From assembly GCF_016862515.1 (NCBI RefSeq), contig NZ_BONC01000081.1, positions 1 to 32,748 on the forward strand: 32,748 bases of DNA. The letters run 5' to 3'. The stretch's first letter is position 1; the number at the start of each line of letters is the position of its first letter. Under the pieces are notes generated by a model, which saw only the letters and a program-made list of their open reading frames with translations, did no database searches and was not told where the DNA came from. Positions 29,042-32,748 of this stretch are shown here, piece by piece. Source of the stretch: Asanoa iriomotensis. GTDB lineage: Bacteria; Actinomycetota; Actinomycetes; Mycobacteriales; Micromonosporaceae. A program made the translations under genes and the position numbers.

Positions 29042-29272
29042 ACCCCCGAGTCAGCGGGAAGCCTGGTCGGGACACCGTCGCGGCGGTGCTCGGTTCGACC
29101 GCGACGTCGCCCGGAGGGGCGGAGCGCGACGACGTACCCGCCGACCGGATCGAGGCACGCCCGCAGGACGCTGCCGGGCCACCCGTTTTGCGCCACCCGC
29201 ATCGCGGGCCGGTCGGCCATTGCCGCGGCACCCGGCCGGAGGCCTGTGCTCAGCTCGAGCGGACGCGAAGAG

Positions 29273-30874
29273 TCAGTTGCCGTCCAGGGTCGTCGCGGTC
29301 GGGGTCGGGGTCGGCGTCGCGGTGGCACTGGGCTGCGGCGGCGCCGGGGTGATCGGTGAGCCGGGCTGCGGCCGCCCGACGACCGTGCGGTTGAGGGTCA
29401 CCTGGGCCTGGCCGGTGCCGCCGAGCTGGATGTCGTCGTACGCCTGCAAGGTCTTGGTGTTGTCGAAGTAGAGCACCGACATCTGCAGCGGCGTCGGCTC
29501 GTCCTTCTCCAGGCCGCGCAGGCCCGCGCCGCCCGTCGACCCCTCGACCAGCACCCGGCTGGGGGTCTTGATGCCCGGCCCCGGCGGCAGCGAACGCACC
29601 TCGCGGCGGTGCAGGTGGCCGGCCAGGATGGTCGGGCAGACGCCGTTGAGGGCCGGCGCCGACTCCGGGTCGTGCACCAGGCAGACGTCGGCGGGCTTGC
29701 CGCTCGCGCGGATGGTCGCCGCCAACTCGGCGCCGGCGTTGTAGACCTGCTCGATGACCTGCCGCGAGCGGCCCGAGCCGGTCGGCGAGGTCTCCTTGTC
29801 GGGGGTGAAACGGGGGTCGCCGATGCCGGCGATGCGCAGGCCCGCCACGTCGACGACCTTGTTCTCCAGGACGACCGAGTTGCGCTGGCGGCCCACCGCG
29901 GCGGCGGTCACGGCCGAGTCATGATTGCCGCGGATGTAGACGTAGGGGACGCCGAGGAGGGAGATCGACGCGACGTACGTGGCCTCGGGCTCGGAGCCCC
30001 AGTCGGTGATGTCGCCGGTGTCGATCACGGCGTCGATGTCGAACTGCTCGACAACGGTGCGGATCGTGGGCCAGGCCGACGGGTTCAGGTGCAGGTCGGA
30101 GACGTGCAGGATGCGGATGCCGCCGTCGACCTGGTTGTAGATCGGCAGCTTGTTGACCGTCGTGTAGATCCGGCTGACGTTGGCGACGATGGCCTTGAGC
30201 TGGTCGGCGTACTTGCCGTAGTCCTGCGCGATCCGCCGCGCGTCACCCACGATCGCGGGGGCGTTGACCAGGAGGCCCTCGTACCGCGGCTGCTCGATCG
30301 AGTCCGGTCGCAGGGTGCCGGCGGCGAGCCCGAACGTGCTCACGGTGACGAGCAGCGCGACACCGCCGCACCAGGCCGCCCGCCGGGTGCTGCGGAAGAC
30401 CAGCAGGCCGATGACGACGGCGCCGAGCACCGAGACGGAGACGGTGCGGAAGCCGAGCCGCAGGATCCCGTCCTGCAGGTCGTCGACCACCGTCTGGCTC
30501 GCCCGGGTGATGCCGGACGGGTCGTTGAGCAACGCCTGGGTGCGCTCCTGGTCGAGGGCGCCGAGGCGGACGGTCAGCCGGAGCGGGCCGTCGTGGCTGT
30601 TGATGTGCAGCGCGCCCAGCGGCGGCACCACCACCTCGGTCTCGCCGGTGGCCGCCGGCCGCACCGACATCTCGGCCTGGAACGGGCCGATGTCGGTCTG
30701 CGCGCGGGCGCCGAGCAGCACGCCGAGGACCAGGCCGACCAGCGAGACCGCGATGATCGACAGGAGCACGCCGGTGCGCCGGCTGAACCTCGACGACGGG
30801 ATCCGGCGCACAGCCGACCAGAGCCGGGCGCGCCACCCGGGCTTGGCCTCGCCCTCCTCAGTCACGGGATCCAT
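29273..30874 (-). CDS. Membrane-anchored metallophosphoesterase
   Basis: A 533-residue protein. A basic N terminus precedes transmembrane helices at about 34-56, 144-161 and 168-187. The calcineurin-type phosphoesterase domain starts near 254 with HVSDLHLNP, DTGDITDWG (286-292), RGNHDS (315-320) and a later GHLHRRE, giving the dinuclear metal ligands Asp, His, Asp, Asn and His. The C terminus is a Pro/Thr-rich tail. The domain after the last helix should be extracytoplasmic. The substrate is unknown. It follows the sugar dehydrogenase gene by 21 bp and is probably in one transcript with it. The ATG is assumed; the Shine-Dalgarno is weak. Confidence 0.87.
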   Translation of the reverse strand: MDPVTEEGEAKPGWRARLWSAVRRIPSSRFSRRTGVLLSIIAVSLVGLVLGVLLGARAQTDIGPFQAEMSVRPAATGETEVVVPPLGALHINSHDGPLRLTVRLGALDQERTQALLNDPSGITRASQTVVDDLQDGILRLGFRTVSVSVLGAVVIGLLVFRSTRRAAWCGGVALLVTVSTFGLAAGTLRPDSIEQPRYEGLLVNAPAIVGDARRIAQDYGKYADQLKAIVANVSRIYTTVNKLPIYNQVDGGIRILHVSDLHLNPSAWPTIRTVVEQFDIDAVIDTGDITDWGSEPEATYVASISLLGVPYVYIRGNHDSAVTAAAVGRQRNSVVLENKVVDVAGLRIAGIGDPRFTPDKETSPTGSGRSRQVIEQVYNAGAELAATIRASGKPADVCLVHDPESAPALNGVCPTILAGHLHRREVRSLPPGPGIKTPSRVLVEGSTGGAGLRGLEKDEPTPLQMSVLYFDNTKTLQAYDDIQLGGTGQAQVTLNRTVVGRPQPGSPITPAPPQPSATATPTPTPTATTLDGN

Positions 30875-30895
30875 CTTTACCCGCCCGCGGCACGA

Positions 30896-32086
30896 TCAAC
30901 TCTTTCCCGCGCCGCCGTCCGAGAACACGAGCCGGAGGATGCGGTCGTCGTCGGGTTTGGGCTCGCCACGCCCGTCCTTGTTGGAGGTGCTGACCCAGAG
31001 CGAACCGTCGGGCGCGACGGCCGCCGCGCGTAGTCGGCCGTATTCGCCCTGTAGCAGCGAGCGGGGCGCGCCGAGGATCGTGCCGGAGTCGGTCAGCTCC
31101 ATCGCCCATAGTCGCTCGCCGCGCAGGCACGCCGCGACCAGCACCCGCTCGACGATCGCCGCGCCCGAGCACGAGGACTCGCTGGTCGGCCAGGTGACCA
31201 GCGGATCGACGAACTTGCCCTGGTTGGCGCCGTCGGCCTTCCCCTCGACCGTCGGCCAGCCGTAATTTTTGCCCGGCTGGATCTGGTTGATCTCGTCCCA
31301 GGTGCTCTGCCCGAACTCGGTGGCCCAGAGCCGCTTGCCGGAGTCCCAGGCGATGCCCTGGACGTTGCGGTGACCCATCGAATAGATCAGCGAGTTGGGG
31401 AACGGGTTGCCGGGCGCCGGCTTGCCGTCGGCGGTCATCCGCAGGATCTTGCCGCCGAGGCTCGTCTTGCTCTGGGCGAGCCCGCGGTCGGAGGCGTCGC
31501 CCGTGGTCGCGTAGAGGAAGCCGTCGGGCCCGAACGCGAGCCGCCCGCCGTTGTGGATGCCGGACAACGGGATCCCGGTGACGATCGGCTTGGGCGCCTG
31601 CCCCAGCGTCAGCTTGGCGACGCGGTTGTCCTCGGCAGTCGAGTAATACACGAATACGGATTTGTCCGACTCGTACTTGGGTGACACCGCGATCCCCATC
31701 AGCCCGCCCTCACCCTGCGCGTCGACCACGTCGAGGGTCTGCACGGTCGCCACCTTGAGCCCGCCGGCATCGGACTCAGGGCCGACCTTGAGGATCCGCG
31801 CAGTGTCGCGCTCCGTCACCAGAGCGCCACCGTCGGGCAGGAAGGCGATGCCCCACGGCACTTCGAGCCCCTTGGCGATGACCGAGACAGCCACCGACTG
31901 GTCGACGCCGCCGCCCCGGGAAGCCGACGGATCGGCCGACGGCGTCGGCAGGTTGGGCGGCTTGCCCGCCGCGTCGGGCTCGGGCGGCCCGAACGAGCAA
32001 CCACCAACCGCGAGCAGCAGCGCAGCAGCGACGAGGGCGGCTGGGCCCCGGCGTCGCCGGCGTCGGAGCAGTGGATGGCGGGTCAC
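30896..32086 (-). CDS. PQQ-type glucose/sorbosone dehydrogenase lipoprotein
   Basis: A 396-residue secreted lipoprotein: an Arg-rich N terminus, a hydrophobic core and lipobox AVGGC, a Pro/Ser linker, then a six-bladed propeller of the soluble glucose dehydrogenase family. Blade motifs include [51 protein letters not shown] (catalytic His) and [13 protein letters not shown]. It is predicted to oxidise an aldose with PQQ outside the membrane; the substrate is unknown. The GTG at 32086 is chosen because the signal peptide is then of normal form and TAGGCT (TAnnnT) ends 7 nt before it, suggesting a leaderless transcript. An ATG 14 codons upstream is also in frame. Confidence 0.88.
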   Translation of the reverse strand: MTRHPLLRRRRRRGPAALVAAALLLAVGGCSFGPPEPDAAGKPPNLPTPSADPSASRGGGVDQSVAVSVIAKGLEVPWGIAFLPDGGALVTERDTARILKVGPESDAGGLKVATVQTLDVVDAQGEGGLMGIAVSPKYESDKSVFVYYSTAEDNRVAKLTLGQAPKPIVTGIPLSGIHNGGRLAFGPDGFLYATTGDASDRGLAQSKTSLGGKILRMTADGKPAPGNPFPNSLIYSMGHRNVQGIAWDSGKRLWATEFGQSTWDEINQIQPGKNYGWPTVEGKADGANQGKFVDPLVTWPTSESSCSGAAIVERVLVAACLRGERLWAMELTDSGTILGAPRSLLQGEYGRLRAAAVAPDGSLWVSTSNKDGRGEPKPDDDRILRLVFSDGGAGKS

Positions 32087-32167
32087 GCGGAGAAGCCTAG
32101 CGGGGCAGTCTGACAAGACGGTGTGCATGCAACAACGAAGCCGCGCCGCGCCCGCGCGGTTCCGGCG

Positions 32168-32560
32168 TCAGCCCTCGACGATCGGCTCGGACACGATCCA
32201 CAGGTGTCCGTAGGGGTCGGCGAGGCGCCCGTCCTTCATGCCGTACCCATGGTCAGCGACGGGAAAGACGACCGTCGCGCCGGCGTCGACCAGCGCTTTC
32301 GCCGCGGCGTCGGCATCGGTGACGCCGAGATGCATGATCACGGGCGTCCCACCGAGCGAGGTCGGCGACGGATCACCGCCGTCATCGTCCTTGAGGTGAA
32401 TCCGCGAGCTGCCGATGGTGAGTTCGGTGTGGACGATCCGCCCGCGGTCGTCGGTGAAGCGCGTGCCCTCGACAGCGCCGAGCGCCCGCTCGTAGAACGC
32501 CACAGCGCCGGCTCCGTCGGCCACCACCAGGCGCGGGATCAGTTCGGTCACGAGTTCCAT
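32168..32560 (-). CDS. VOC-fold (glyoxalase/PhnB-like) protein
   Basis: A 130-residue protein made of two beta-alpha-beta-beta-beta modules: IPRLVVADGAGAVAFYERAL at the N terminus and MHLGVTDADAAAKALVDAGA in the middle, ending DPYGHLWIVSEP. This is the PhnB-like glyoxalase/bleomycin-resistance-type fold. Members include dioxygenases, isomerases and drug-binding proteins, and the sequence does not show which applies. It stands alone upstream of the sugar dehydrogenase gene, with 81 bp between. The ATG start lacks a strong Shine-Dalgarno. Confidence 0.85.
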   Translation of the reverse strand: MELVTELIPRLVVADGAGAVAFYERALGAVEGTRFTDDRGRIVHTELTIGSSRIHLKDDDGGDPSPTSLGGTPVIMHLGVTDADAAAKALVDAGATVVFPVADHGYGMKDGRLADPYGHLWIVSEPIVEG

Positions 32561-32589
32561 ACGCCCATCGTCACCCCGGACGGCGCGCG

Positions 32590-32748
32590 ATGTATTGGAA
32601 GAAACGCGCGATCACGGATCTGGTCCCGGGTCCGCGGTGGGCACGACCGCCGCTCCCGCCGGACACCGCTCCGGTGCCAGATCCGCTGCGGCTCACGGAC
32701 AACCACAGAAACCCCAAGACCAACAAACCGCCCGCAGCGCGGCTGCGA
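32590..32748 (+). CDS. Possible partial ORF at the right edge
   Basis: An ATG opens a frame of 53 codons (MYWKKRAITDLVPGPRWARP...) that runs off the window. It is Pro/Arg-rich, has no Shine-Dalgarno and resembles no family I know, so it may be spurious. The same stretch contains a 9-bp inverted repeat (CGGATCTGG 32615-32623 / CCAGATCCG 32677-32685). Confidence 0.2.
   Translation, partial: MYWKKRAITDLVPGPRWARPPLPPDTAPVPDPLRLTDNHRNPKTNKPPAARLR

Overview
The window is chromosomal DNA of a high-GC Gram-positive actinomycete. Evidence is the strong G/C bias at third codon positions, frequent GTG starts, several genes without a Shine-Dalgarno sequence, and an actinobacterial long-form dihydroxy-acid dehydratase. 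The gene order ilvB-ilvN-ilvC-serA ... leuB-ilvE ... cimA resembles the Micromonosporaceae. That family placement is from memory of gene order, not a search.

Left half (about 1-17.9 kb): a branched-chain amino acid and serine supercluster. On the minus strand are ilvB, ilvN and ilvC (acetolactate synthase and ketol-acid reductoisomerase), serA, leuB, ilvE and cimA. On the plus strand is ilvD. With cimA, isoleucine precursor can be made from pyruvate and acetyl-CoA without threonine deaminase. Two transcription attenuators stand out. A 10-residue leader peptide ending Leu-Ala-Leu-Ile-Ile-Gly-Ser precedes cimA, and an 11-residue leader with Val-Leu precedes ilvB. Each is probably leaderless, has a hairpin starting on the last base of its stop codon, and then a perfect terminator hairpin with five U. 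Interspersed are a PRC-barrel protein behind a SigF/SigB-like promoter, an MptpB-type phosphatase, a small membrane protein, an ApbE-type flavin transferase, a non-coding stretch with two large inverted repeats, a small conserved hypothetical gene and a membrane GGDEF-EAL protein.

Middle (17.8-27.6 kb): a predicted beta-mannoside utilisation locus. It has a GH2 beta-mannosidase, a divergent LacI-family repressor, and a five-gene Opp-type ABC importer (lipoprotein binding protein, two permeases, two ATPases) with overlapping or abutting genes except at the last junction. Near-palindromic sites close to ACTTAACCGGTTAAGT lie just downstream of recognisable promoters of both the mannosidase and the importer, so the LacI protein probably controls both. 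The junction between the two ATPase genes is built from three diverged tandem copies of the 3' end of the first ATPase gene.

Right part (27.6-32.7 kb): a ZTP (pfl) riboswitch upstream of glyA (serine hydroxymethyltransferase), then on the minus strand a membrane metallophosphoesterase, a PQQ-type sugar dehydrogenase lipoprotein and a VOC-fold protein. No rRNA, tRNA, CRISPR array, insertion sequence or phage gene was recognised.
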